55,999 bases of DNA from Glutinoglossum americanum. Lineage: Eukaryota; Ascomycota; Geoglossomycetes; Geoglossales; Geoglossaceae. Positions 44,385 to 52,648 of this stretch are shown one piece after another. A model generated the notes under the pieces. The model searched no databases and had not been told where the DNA came from. It saw nothing but the letters and a program-made list of their open reading frames with translations. The stretch is taken from contig JAGHQL010000178.1 in the NCBI GenBank assembly GCA_020080175.1, positions 1 to 55,999 on the forward strand, given 5' to 3'. The translations under genes were made by a program, and so were the position numbers. The stretch's first letter is position 1. Each line of letters opens with the position of its first letter.

Positions 44385-46086
44385 ATGACATCTTTACAAT
44401 CTATTCCAACAGCTTTTGCTTCTGACTTTTCCTCATTAGGTGTAGCTCGTGATGTTATTCGCTCTTATATTATTAGTCAAGAAGAATCCTATCATGTCTA
44501 TCAGTCTGATCACAAGCACTATATTCTAACCTGCTGTGATGAGTTTTGTCACTTTAGTATTTGTGCTGCTCTACTTAAAGGCCCTATCTATTATATTACA
44601 TGTTATGTTCCTCATTCCTGTAGTCTAATTGTATATCAGAATTTTAGTTAAGTACATTCTGTTACTTTTCTTACTTCTCATCATCGTACAGCTGTAGTTG
44701 ACAATAGGGTAATACTACCAAAACAGATACAGAGTATAGAATGGATTCTTTATAGAAATACCTATGTTAGCTATCAACAGGCATGACAGACTCAAGAGGT
44801 AATTAGACAAGAGTTAGAAGGCAATAAAGCAGAATGCTTCAAATGGCTACCAGGACTAGTCAATTTCCTTATAGTAGATCAAAAGTACAACCATGTTTAT
44901 ATTAATACAGATGGAGAGTATTTTTGGTGATGCCTTATTGCTCCTGTAGCAACCCAAGTTATATTCGAATTCTGCTGTCTATTTGTTGCATTAAATAGAT
45001 ATTATACAAAGTCTTGCTTTCAGATGACACTTCTTACAGCATGCATACTTGATGGAAACAATAAGATCCTTCCATTAGCTTAGGCTATTGTTTTAATTGA
45101 AGATAGTAATAATTGGCTCTGGTTCTTGCAAGGTATTAAAGATTACTTTGTAGGTATAGACCAAGCAGGAATAGTTTTTATCAGTAATCAAGATAAAGAA
45201 TTACATACTGCAGTTGCCAATACCTTTCCTGAGTCATATCATTCTCACTGCTATCAACATCTTGAAGACAATATTCAAAAGCATTTTAGTCTGGTATGTC
45301 GAACAGCATTCTGGAAGATTGCATATGTAGCAAATAAGCATGACTTTAGTATAGCAATAGATGAACTTAAGGTTCTTAATACATCAGCTTACGAGTATCT
45401 GGTAGCTATTCCAAAGAAATCTTGAGCACAATGTGCATTTCCCAGTACCATGTTTTGGGCATATTACCTCCAATATTGCTGAATCATTAAATTCATATTA
45501 GAACAAATGTCGTAATCTTCCTATTATAGGACTACTAGTTGCAATTTGGACTAGTATTATGTTAACAATACACCAACGCCATTCTAGAAACCATTAATTC
45601 TCAAGGGTTACTGACTTCGTTGCAGCTAAACTAGATAATAGCTATCAGCAAGTACATCATTACCATGTTAAATCATCAAGAGATAGTTTTGTATAGGTAT
45701 TTGTACCAAATGGTATATCACATATTGTTAATTTAGTTGACAAAAAATGTTTTTGTAATGAGTTTCAAGAGTTTCTTATACTATACCAACATGCTATAGC
45801 TGTTTGTCTCTAGCAGAACTATGATCCTTATGACTATATCCATAAATGGTATTCTATAGAATATCATTTTAATACATATACTTTATATATGTATCCGATA
45901 TAAGAGAAAGATCTAGTAGAAGAGTTTAGTAATTGCAAGACTTCGATTATAGCCAAGCTTTGTGGGTGGTCTAAGAAGCAGCAGTATAGGCGTGGGGACA
46001 AGGTAGACAAATGGCAAAATGTTTATAGTCATTGTGATATACAAGGGCATAATCGCAGAAGTTGTCAAAATGCTATAGGTAGTTAA
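44385..46086 (+). pseudogene. MULE-2 transposase relic
   Basis: Begins MTSLQSIPTAFASDFSSLG. A zinc-binding HYILTCCDEFCHF region comes first. The MULE catalytic block follows: TDGEYFW, then LLTACILDGNNKILPLA, EDSNNWLWFLQGIKDYF, IVFISNQDKELHTAV and YHSHCYQHLEDNI. The C-terminal SWIM-like finger reads CFCNEFQEF..YQHAIAVC, then YDYIHKWYSIEYHFNTY. A zinc knuckle remnant HCDIQGHNRRSC ends the protein at 46084-46086. More than ten stops interrupt it, many at Gln or Trp positions, fitting RIP. The family differs from that of MULE 1 and MULE 3. Confidence 0.85.
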
Positions 46087-46275
46087 GTGAGACAGCTAAA
46101 TAAGCAGCTACATAAGCAGTTAAGTGGGTAGCTCAATAGGTAGTTATGTGAGCAGCTATATGGGCAGCTGCATAGGCAGCTAAGTAGACAGTTATGCAGG
46201 CAGTTAAGTGGGCAGCTACATAGGCAGCTAGGTAGACAGTTATATAAGTAACTATATAAGTAGCTGGGTGAGAGG
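46087..46275. repeat. degenerate 12-bp tandem repeat after the MULE-2 transposase
   Basis: About fifteen units of the form GGCAGCTAAGTA, with variants such as GGTAGTTATGTG, follow the stop codon. Next come two copies of GTGGCCGCAAAAGCTT and an inverted repeat with GCGAAAAC and GTTTTCGC arms (46316-46350), before the right terminal repeat. Confidence 0.8.
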
Positions 46276-46458
46276 CTGTGGTCGCAAAAGCTTGTGGCCG
46301 CAAAAGCTTGTGGCTGCGAAAACGCGCGGCCGGACGCGAGTTTTCGCGGCCATCACATGACTTACAATAGGGTATTTCAGTAATTTGTTAAATTTTTGGG
46401 GTAGCCGAGTAATTAAAATTGAAAATGAGGGTATTTCGGTAAATAACCCTTGTATATT

Positions 46459-46735
46459 TAGCCATCGTTATAAACACACGACTCCTTCATCGAGACCGAA
46501 ATAAGAGACGTTGAGGAATAGCAATGGCTAGAGAACACCGCATGCAAAGAGTGTCCGTGACAAAAATGCTAGATCCGGGTCATACAGCCGACGTATGCAC
46601 ATAACATATGGACCAGCGATATCGTCTCTTCTTTGAAATATGGACCGATAAATGGGATATTTAAGAGGGCGTCTAGGAGTAAAAGAGGTTACGGGCTCTA
46701 ACCCTGGAATCGTGAAAGCCCTATCTCTTCGCTAT
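46459..46735. other. short gap between MULE-2 and a membrane-protein gene
   Basis: 277 bp that should contain the 3' end of the leftward gene at 46736. No feature is seen. Confidence 0.4.
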
Positions 46736-47905
46736 TCAAGGACAGCCGTCGAATTCCTTAGGAAGGGTAGTGTACTGCCCACACGACGGTCCGCAGGGAA
46801 TGACGCGTGTTTCTATAGCGCTGACCACAAAAGCCGCTAGTGCCAGTAATATCAAGAAACCGGTAAATAGCTTATACCACCGTGACTGGATGCATGGAAT
46901 AACCGTCGAGCCACTCGCGAGATACCTAGCATGAATAAGAAACATGCTTGGAACAAGCACCCCATACATGGATAGCTGAAGTACCCCCGATATGGTGTGG
47001 CGGGAGTCCGCTTCCTTCTCTTCGTCAGAGGCCCCAGGATACTGCCACGCGGTCCCACGCAGTATGGACATGAGCGAGACAGCAACCATCGCAGCCCCTA
47101 TCCAGAACACGAAGCCCCGGTATATGAACCCCCGCCAGTTCGAGACAGGGTGCAGCCGCTTCAGCACCATGTCCCGCGTAACTTTCGAGAGTTCCCCCTC
47201 TGCATCGTGAGTGATGGGAACGTAGCCGCGCTGCCCCCCGGAGCGCCGAGAGCTCCACTCGCCCTTATCAGTGTATCCGTAATCGTTCGATATCCAGAGC
47301 GCCGGTATGAGCCGTGAAAGCCCTAATATCGCCAGGTATGAGAATAGACCCGCTAATCCGTTGTCGTGCGGACTGCGGTCTGCCATCGCCCCAGACACAA
47401 TCATCGCAATTGCCTGCACGCCCTGCAATGCCATCGCCAACGTTGCGACGCTCGACCCGGACACAATCGACACATACGTGTTTGTCGGTAACTTCGCTAC
47501 AAATCGTCGACTTGCTATCATGGCCGCCTCACTGCCATCCCAGCGCTCGCCGTCCCAGAAGACCGCGTTGCAGGCAGCCATATCAGCGCGGTCCCAGCAC
47601 TTCGCGCGGATGCGGCGGTCGGCGATCGCGAAGTAACGCCATGCAATACTGATGGGGTTGAAGTGCGGTAGGCGATCGGTCCAGCGAGGGTGCCTACCGG
47701 CGAGCACGACAGGTTCAGCGAGACCGAAGACGATGTGAGTTGCGAGAGGGGCGATACTGAGGGTTAGGAGGTTGAGCCATGCGCCGACACCGGCAATGTG
47801 AGTTTGGGTCGATAGCGGAATGACCTGGAATGTGAGGTTTAGGGCAAGAGCTGTTGAGGGAAGGAGAGAGAGGAGGAGGAGGTGAAGCAGTGAAGTCGAT
47901 GGCAT
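46736..47905 (-). CDS. multi-pass membrane protein, unknown function
   Basis: One exon of 389 codons. The ATG at 47905 is chosen because the codon opening the longer frame is TTG, and the chosen start gives a clean signal sequence (MPSTSLLHLLLLSLLPSTALA). Further hydrophobic segments lie in WLNLLTLSIAPLATHIVFGLA, YVSIVSGSSVATLAMALQGV (continuing into IAMIVSGA), LFSYLAILGLSRLI, GFVFWIGAAMVAVSLMSIL, LQLSMYGVLVPSMFLIH and LFTGFLILLALAAFVVSAI. That makes about six or seven membrane spans with a signal peptide. Conserved-looking cysteines occur in the lumenal loops (AKCWDRADMAACNAVFWD). The pattern fits the lineage-restricted integral membrane proteins of Pezizomycotina. It is intact although transposons lie on both sides. 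Confidence 0.75.
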   Translation of the reverse strand: MPSTSLLHLLLLSLLPSTALALNLTFQVIPLSTQTHIAGVGAWLNLLTLSIAPLATHIVFGLAEPVVLAGRHPRWTDRLPHFNPISIAWRYFAIADRRIRAKCWDRADMAACNAVFWDGERWDGSEAAMIASRRFVAKLPTNTYVSIVSGSSVATLAMALQGVQAIAMIVSGAMADRSPHDNGLAGLFSYLAILGLSRLIPALWISNDYGYTDKGEWSSRRSGGQRGYVPITHDAEGELSKVTRDMVLKRLHPVSNWRGFIYRGFVFWIGAAMVAVSLMSILRGTAWQYPGASDEEKEADSRHTISGVLQLSMYGVLVPSMFLIHARYLASGSTVIPCIQSRWYKLFTGFLILLALAAFVVSAIETRVIPCGPSCGQYTTLPKEFDGCP

Positions 47906-49255
47906 ATTTGCGGGTTTTGGCAACCCAGTGGAAATATATCGTCGGAAAAAGGGTGCTGAGCGGTGCGAGTGAAGTTCTCGGTTTCAGCTGGTATTCTTAG
48001 CACAAAAGCCTAAGACCAATAAGCCTCACATGGTTTCCCAAACTAGATCCACTTCTGGTTACTCTATCGCATGCCGTGTCTCACTCAGCCACGGAAATCC
48101 ACCAAATGTTGGCAGGAAATTCTCATAAATTTATGGTTCAATGTGTGACTGACCAGAGATTCCACGCGTCGTGAGACAAGATTTTTCTCTAATAAAAAAA
48201 ATATAGACTTTTCTTGCCTGGTCATTGAGCGAAATCGAAATCCACAAAGCTGGGGGTTCTCTAAAGACCCGCGGAAAATCAAAACCTTTTGAGTAATAAC
48301 ACGAGGGCTTGCCCTCAACAGTCACTAGTACCACCTCGGTTCCGACAGGGATATAGTGCGGTGCTGGTATTAGGGCGATTTTAACACTTGGTCCATAAGA
48401 ACCTCCTACATTTACATTCTGCATCTTGCTGTAATTTCCGAGAATTAGCAAAAAAAGGCTATTATTGGTGGCTATGCTTGAGTTGGCGGAATGGTCGTGG
48501 AGGTCAACAAGCACTCATGTAGGCATGTAGTTAGCTTAATAGGGTGAAATTGCCTCAGTTGCGGGTCGGGAAGATGTTGGCAGGAGTTTAGCCGTATAGA
48601 AGAGTGGCGGTTTTGTTCGGTGTCATTTGTAGATAAAGGAGAGAAGAAAGTCCCTTCAAGGCTAGACGTGCATCGTCTCCGCGATGTCTCCGTATTTCAA
48701 TAAGTGCCGTTAATTGAGCGCTTCGAACATCTTTCTGCCTGGATTTCGAATCCTGTCCCTGCTACTATGGCCTCGGCAGTTTGCTGGTGGTGCTGATGGC
48801 TGCTTCTGAGCACTGGTGTGCTCCTTCGTGCTGGCGTCAACATGGAATTCATGCTTTTCCCATTGTAAACCCCTTCTGTCAATACCAAAGCCCTCCCATC
48901 AGACAAGGTAGTATAAGTGGTGACGGCAGAACTTGCTGGCGGTCCCTCTTGAGTTCCTTCTGGGATCATATTCGCATGTGCATTGGGCAAGGATAAGCGA
49001 TATGCTTGGTTTCCAAATATGTCCTTTATCTTGAATGGGTCATGTCGTCGGTAATCCGGCTTCCGGCTTGGTCTGACAGTTCAAATGTTCTTGGCTATAA
49101 GCTAGACAGAATCTCCTTGGCGACTACCATAAATGGCGTCATGTCTGTTGTTGCATGCACCAAGTTGTTATCGATGCTTGATAGTCGAGGTTTTGTTGCT
49201 CTAGTCATGGTGTGCCTAATACAACATCGTAGGAGACGTCGGCCACTAGGGATGG
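47906..49255. other. intergenic, possibly decayed coding or retroelement scrap
   Basis: 1.35 kb between the membrane protein and MULE 3. Minus-strand frames at 48131-48514 (127 codons) and 48697-48990 (97 codons) lack starts and known motifs. Near 49205-49255 the minus strand reads VADVSYDVVLGT, which recalls the protease-reverse transcriptase link of Ty3-type elements, but it is too short to call. MULE 3 cuts the right edge of this segment. Confidence 0.4.
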
Positions 49256-49264
49256 CTCCTTTGT

Positions 49265-49375
49265 GGGCGTCGGTATTGCCACGAAGGGTTTTGGTAATGC
49301 CACGAAGGAATTTGGTAATGCCATGAGAATTTCCACGAGCGCCACGAAGCAATTTGGTAATGCCACGAGCTCATA
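49265..49375. repeat. left end of MULE-3: inverted repeat built of 21-bp units
   Basis: TATTGCC or TAATGCC motifs recur at 49274, 49295, 49316 and 49358, all at multiples of 21 bp, with one decayed unit between the last two. The first 59 bp are repeated in inverted form at 51628-51686. Confidence 0.85.
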
Positions 49376-49449
49376 ACTCCACACCGCTACTTCTAGGCAT
49401 CAGTCATTAAAATGTCTATTTAAGAAGCCTCGATTCCCGGCCTCAGTTC

Positions 49450-49704
49450 TAAGTTCCGTCACTACTCCCGTTCTGCTGCTCCCGTTCTGCCGCTCTCATT
49501 CTGCCGCTCTCATTCTGCTGCTGCTCCTCTGCTGCTGCTCCTCTGCTGCTGCTCCTCTGCTGCTCTCATTCTGCTGCTCTCATTCTGCCGCTCCTGCTCT
49601 GCCGCTCCTGCTCTGCTGCTCTCACTCTGCCGCTCTCATTCTACTGTTCCTGCTCTACTGCTCCTGCTCTGCCGCTCTCATCCTGCTACCATTCCCATTT
49701 TATA
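49450..49704. repeat. pyrimidine-rich minisatellite leader of MULE-3
   Basis: About 20 degenerate units such as CTGCTGCTCCT, CTGCTCTCATT and CTGCCGCTCCTG run up to the transposase ATG. There is almost no purine except the G of CTG. It is likely transcribed as the 5' leader of the transposase mRNA. Confidence 0.85.
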
Positions 49705-51501
49705 ATGGTTCTTCTTCCCCCTCCCGAAGGCAAGGAATACCTAACCCGGGCAGATCTAATTGATGCTGTCCAAGAGCATGCACGCTCAGAAGGGTATGCA
49801 ATAACCATTCGGAATTCTAATAGTCTTTACAAGATAACCCATCTAGGTTGTGATAGAGGTGGTACTTACAGACAGAGGAATGGAATTAATGCTCAAACCC
49901 GACGCCGTGATACTGCCTCTCGACTAACTGGTTGCCTTTTTTCAGTCCGTGCATCTAAAAAAGATGGAATTTGGACTTTAAAAGTCCGGAATCCTGATCA
50001 CAACCATGATGTGTCAAGAGCTACTGCACATCCTATCCAACGCCGCCTCCCAGCCTCTATACGACAACAAGTTAAAGATCTATCCTCTACTGGTGTTAGT
50101 GCAAATCAAATTGTTTCTACACTCCGTCAGATGACAGATCACCCATTGGTAGCACAGGATGTCTACAATATCCGTAAGGAACTACGTTGGGAGAATCTTA
50201 AGGGTAAGCAACCAATTGAAGCTCTTCTTGAAGAGCTTCAAAAAGGTCAATATGTATTTCATTATAAAACTGATTCTATTAACCGTATTACTCATTTGTT
50301 TTTTGCACATCCCAAGAGCGTTGAGATGTTAAACCTATATCCTGATCTTGTTCTCCTTGATTGCACTTACAAAACAAATCGATTCAAGCTTCCTCTACTT
50401 AATATTGTTGGATCTACTTGCCTAAATACTACGTTCTATATTGCATTCTGTTTTCTTAAACACGAAGATAAGGAAAGCTATATTTGGGCTCTATCCTATA
50501 TTAAATCTCTTTATAATAACTCACTACTACCTAAGACTCTTGTTATGGATCGAGATATGGCTCTTCTAGGTGCTAGTCGTACTGTGTTTCCTGAAGCTGG
50601 ACGAATTCTCTGTATCTGGCATGTTGAGAAGAATGTTCTTATTCATGTCTCTCAAGAAATTAAGGAAAAAGAGGCTCAAGAGGAGTTTATGAAGAAGTGG
50701 ATGTTAGTTGTTTCTAGCTCTACGGAGGAGGTCTATCAGAAGAACTGGGAAGACTTGCAAGAGACATATAAACAGTTTCCTATTCTTCTTTCTTATATTG
50801 AAAATACTTGGCTTGGGCCTTGGAAGAAACTGTTGGTTCGAGCTTGGGTAGATCAGCTACCTCACTTTGGAAACAGAGCCTCATCTCGAGTGGAAGGAGG
50901 TCACAGTACACTTAAGAGCTATTTACAGGTTTCAACAGGGGATTTAAAGATGGTATATGATAGGGTTACTCTTTTACTCAACAACCGCTTCTCAGAGTTC
51001 TATGCTGCTATCGAAAACAACAAAATTCGCATTCCTCATACAGCACGAGATTCATTCTATACCTTTCTTCTTGGTCGGATCTCATCCTTTGCCTTAGGGC
51101 AGCTTTGGTATGAACGTCAACGAATCATTACCTCAGATCCTTTACCACCATGTACTGGAACCTTTCGAAAGTCAATGGGCATGCCATGTGCCCATGATAT
51201 CCAAGATCGGCTCCAGAAGAATACTCTTCTACAGTTGTCAAATATACATCGACACTGGTACCTTGACCCTACGTCAGTTCCTACAACGGAGCTGATAATT
51301 CGAGACCCTGCGACACCTCCACCTTGTCGATCTCGAGCTCCAAAGTCATCTACAAGACGAGATCCATGTGCATTTGAGCTTGCAATTCGTCCGCAAGCTC
51401 AAAAAAGTCAGCAATCCAATACCTCAACTCCATCAGCTCCACGAACCCGAAGCCGAGCCCGAGCACAAGCACAAGCGCAAGAACAAGCGCAAGAACAATG
51501 A
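49705..51501 (+). CDS. MULE transposase, FAR1-like
   Basis: 598 codons without interruption, starting MVLLPPPEGKEYLTRADL. The N-terminal FAR1/WRKY-GCM1-type DNA-binding zinc region shows GCDRGGTYRQR, TGCLFSVRASKKDG..W and NPDHNHD. The catalytic MULE domain has VLLDCTYKTNRFKLPLLNIV (first Asp), TLVMDRDMALLGA (second Asp), ILCIWHVEKNV and SSRVEGGHSTLKSYL (Glu). A SWIM-like zinc motif follows, MGMPCAHDIQDRL. The tail is Arg/Ser/Pro-rich and ends in a hexanucleotide-encoded AQAQEQAQEQ run. The protein cuts and pastes the element. It serves as the intact reference for the damaged copy at 37005-38674. Confidence 0.92.
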   Translation: MVLLPPPEGKEYLTRADLIDAVQEHARSEGYAITIRNSNSLYKITHLGCDRGGTYRQRNGINAQTRRRDTASRLTGCLFSVRASKKDGIWTLKVRNPDHNHDVSRATAHPIQRRLPASIRQQVKDLSSTGVSANQIVSTLRQMTDHPLVAQDVYNIRKELRWENLKGKQPIEALLEELQKGQYVFHYKTDSINRITHLFFAHPKSVEMLNLYPDLVLLDCTYKTNRFKLPLLNIVGSTCLNTTFYIAFCFLKHEDKESYIWALSYIKSLYNNSLLPKTLVMDRDMALLGASRTVFPEAGRILCIWHVEKNVLIHVSQEIKEKEAQEEFMKKWMLVVSSSTEEVYQKNWEDLQETYKQFPILLSYIENTWLGPWKKLLVRAWVDQLPHFGNRASSRVEGGHSTLKSYLQVSTGDLKMVYDRVTLLLNNRFSEFYAAIENNKIRIPHTARDSFYTFLLGRISSFALGQLWYERQRIITSDPLPPCTGTFRKSMGMPCAHDIQDRLQKNTLLQLSNIHRHWYLDPTSVPTTELIIRDPATPPPCRSRAPKSSTRRDPCAFELAIRPQAQKSQQSNTSTPSAPRTRSRARAQAQAQEQAQEQ

Positions 51502-51695
51502 GAAGCGGTTTAGAGAAGAGTAGAAGGTAGTGTTGTAAAGAGTATTCAACATACTCATGAATTTATGTATTTAGTTACACTCGTGGCAATACCAAAATGT
51601 CTTCGTGGCACTACTAAAAATGCTTCGTGGCATTACCAAATTCCTTCGTGGCATTACCAAAACCCTTCGTGGCAATACCGACGCCCCTCCTTTGT

Positions 51696-52295
51696 TCCTT
51701 GCTGCCTGCCTGTCATGTTGGTTGCGCGGATGTCAATGTCGTAATCGCTCCGGCTAATAGTAAGTCGACTCCGGCATGCCCTGCAACGGTCTAGCAGTAT
51801 AGGTTAGAATCTTATTGTCCGAGTACAGTCAGAGCCGGTCAGTTAACCTACAATATGTTGGCATTCCCACAGCCCAGCCGACGAACTAATTGTTGCAAAT
51901 ATTTAACATATTATTAGCGCTGTACCACAACCCAAGGGAGAAAGAAAAGGAGGGGAGAAAGAGGCGTGAGTAATTAGCGCTCTTCCCATAGCCCAAGAAA
52001 GAGAAAGTACGAGACCGCAGGAGGAGGAAGATTCTGCGGGTGTTGGCTGATACGGTTGTCAGTCAGCCGGGAAGCACAAAGTCGTGAGGCATCTAGGAAA
52101 TTGTAGGGATGGTGGGGAGAAATTGACTGGGACTAATGAATGGATTAGTTAGCACTTCTTCACAAGAGGAAGAAAGCGAACGAGAAGGAGGGGATTCTCT
52201 GCGGTCAGCCGGGAAGCGCTGAGTTGTGCGTGGTTTTAGAGGAGAGATTGTGCGGGTGTAGACCAAGGTGGTGCGGAGGTGGTGCGGAGGTGGTG
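51696..52295. other. intergenic with internal duplicated blocks
   Basis: 600 bp between MULE 3 and the solo LTR. Blocks recur imperfectly: ATTAGCGCT..CC.A..CCCAAG at about 51912 and 51973, and GTCAGCCGGGAAGC at about 52065 and 52205, with GATTCTGCGG-like text near both. A GGTGGTGCGGA repeat (three copies) lies at 52267-52297. No gene is seen. Confidence 0.55.
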
Positions 52296-52588
52296 CTCGA
52301 TGTTATGGGTTTACCCCATAACACTGTTGTTATTGTGTGTTGATGTTATCCACATGTTCGTTTAGTAAGCCTACCAGCCTACTCTTTAACACCTTATGTA
52401 TATAAAGATCTTCTTCCACTTTATTTCCTCTTCATACAACCTCTTGTCTTTATACATTCAATAAACTTCTTCTCATAACAATTCCAACTCTATTTGCCCG
52501 GACTTGTCCGGCCAAATAGGTTTACCTAATACACTTGTTCTTCTGACAGCTTAATACTTTCTCTCCACATCTCGTCCGTGACACTCGA
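52296..52588 (+). mobile_element. solo LTR (probably Ty3-type), well preserved
   Basis: The 283-bp LTR at 52301-52583 begins TGTTATGGG and ends CGTGACA, the TG...CA form. It is flanked by perfect 5-bp target repeats CTCGA (52296-52300 and 52584-52588). A TATATAAAG box lies near 52397 and an AATAAA signal near 52461, in the order expected for U3-R-U5. A hairpin CCGGACTTGTCCGG lies near 52499. No internal region remains, so it arose by recombination between two LTRs. The perfect target repeat suggests a young age. The Ty3 assignment rests only on end sequence style. Confidence 0.8.
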
Positions 52589-52648
52589 GTGGTGCGGTGG
52601 CAAACTTTTGTGTTATATACTTCTCACATTATAACCACCTACCCTCAA

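Larger units (their letters stand above)
41643..46458 (+). mobile_element. MULE DNA transposon 2, degraded, carrying a nested pogo element
   Basis: The element spans 41652-46449 and is flanked by perfect 9-bp target repeats TTGTATATT (41643-41651 and 46450-46458). Its ends begin GGGTTATTTACCGAAATACC on both strands and match for more than 40 bp. The match resumes after the pogo insertion (CAAAAATTTAACAAATTACT at 44043-44062 and its complement near 46373-46404), so the inverted repeat is about 85 bp. Differences between the two ends are transitions. The interior from 44095 carries a repeat leader and a MULE transposase relic. Without the inserted pogo the element is about 2.46 kb. Confidence 0.9.
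49256..51695 (+). mobile_element. MULE DNA transposon 3 (Hop/FAR1-like), apparently intact
   Basis: The element (49265-51686, 2422 bp) is flanked by perfect 9-bp target repeats CTCCTTTGT (49256-49264 and 51687-51695). The terminal inverted repeats start GGGCGTCGGTATTGCC and match without a difference for 59 bp. The ends consist of 21-bp units (TAATGCCACGAAGGAATTTGG type), at least four on each side. One uninterrupted transposase of 598 codons lies inside. Matching ends, perfect target repeat, open reading frame and no RIP-type decay all point to a recent and possibly still mobile insertion. It is related to MULE 1 in transposase and in TATTGCCACG end motif. Confidence 0.93.

Noticed and set aside
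44101-44388. Leucine-rich and valine/threonine-rich open frames
   Set aside because: Products of a TTACTGCTG-type minisatellite inside MULE 2, not genes.
48740-48790. tRNA-like T-arm (GGATTCGAAATCC on the minus strand)
   Set aside because: No anticodon arm, D-arm or acceptor stem can be formed around it.
49095-49255. Minus-strand VADVSYDVVLGT resembling a Ty3-type protease region
   Set aside because: Only about a dozen residues of similarity and no reverse transcriptase or integrase motif nearby.
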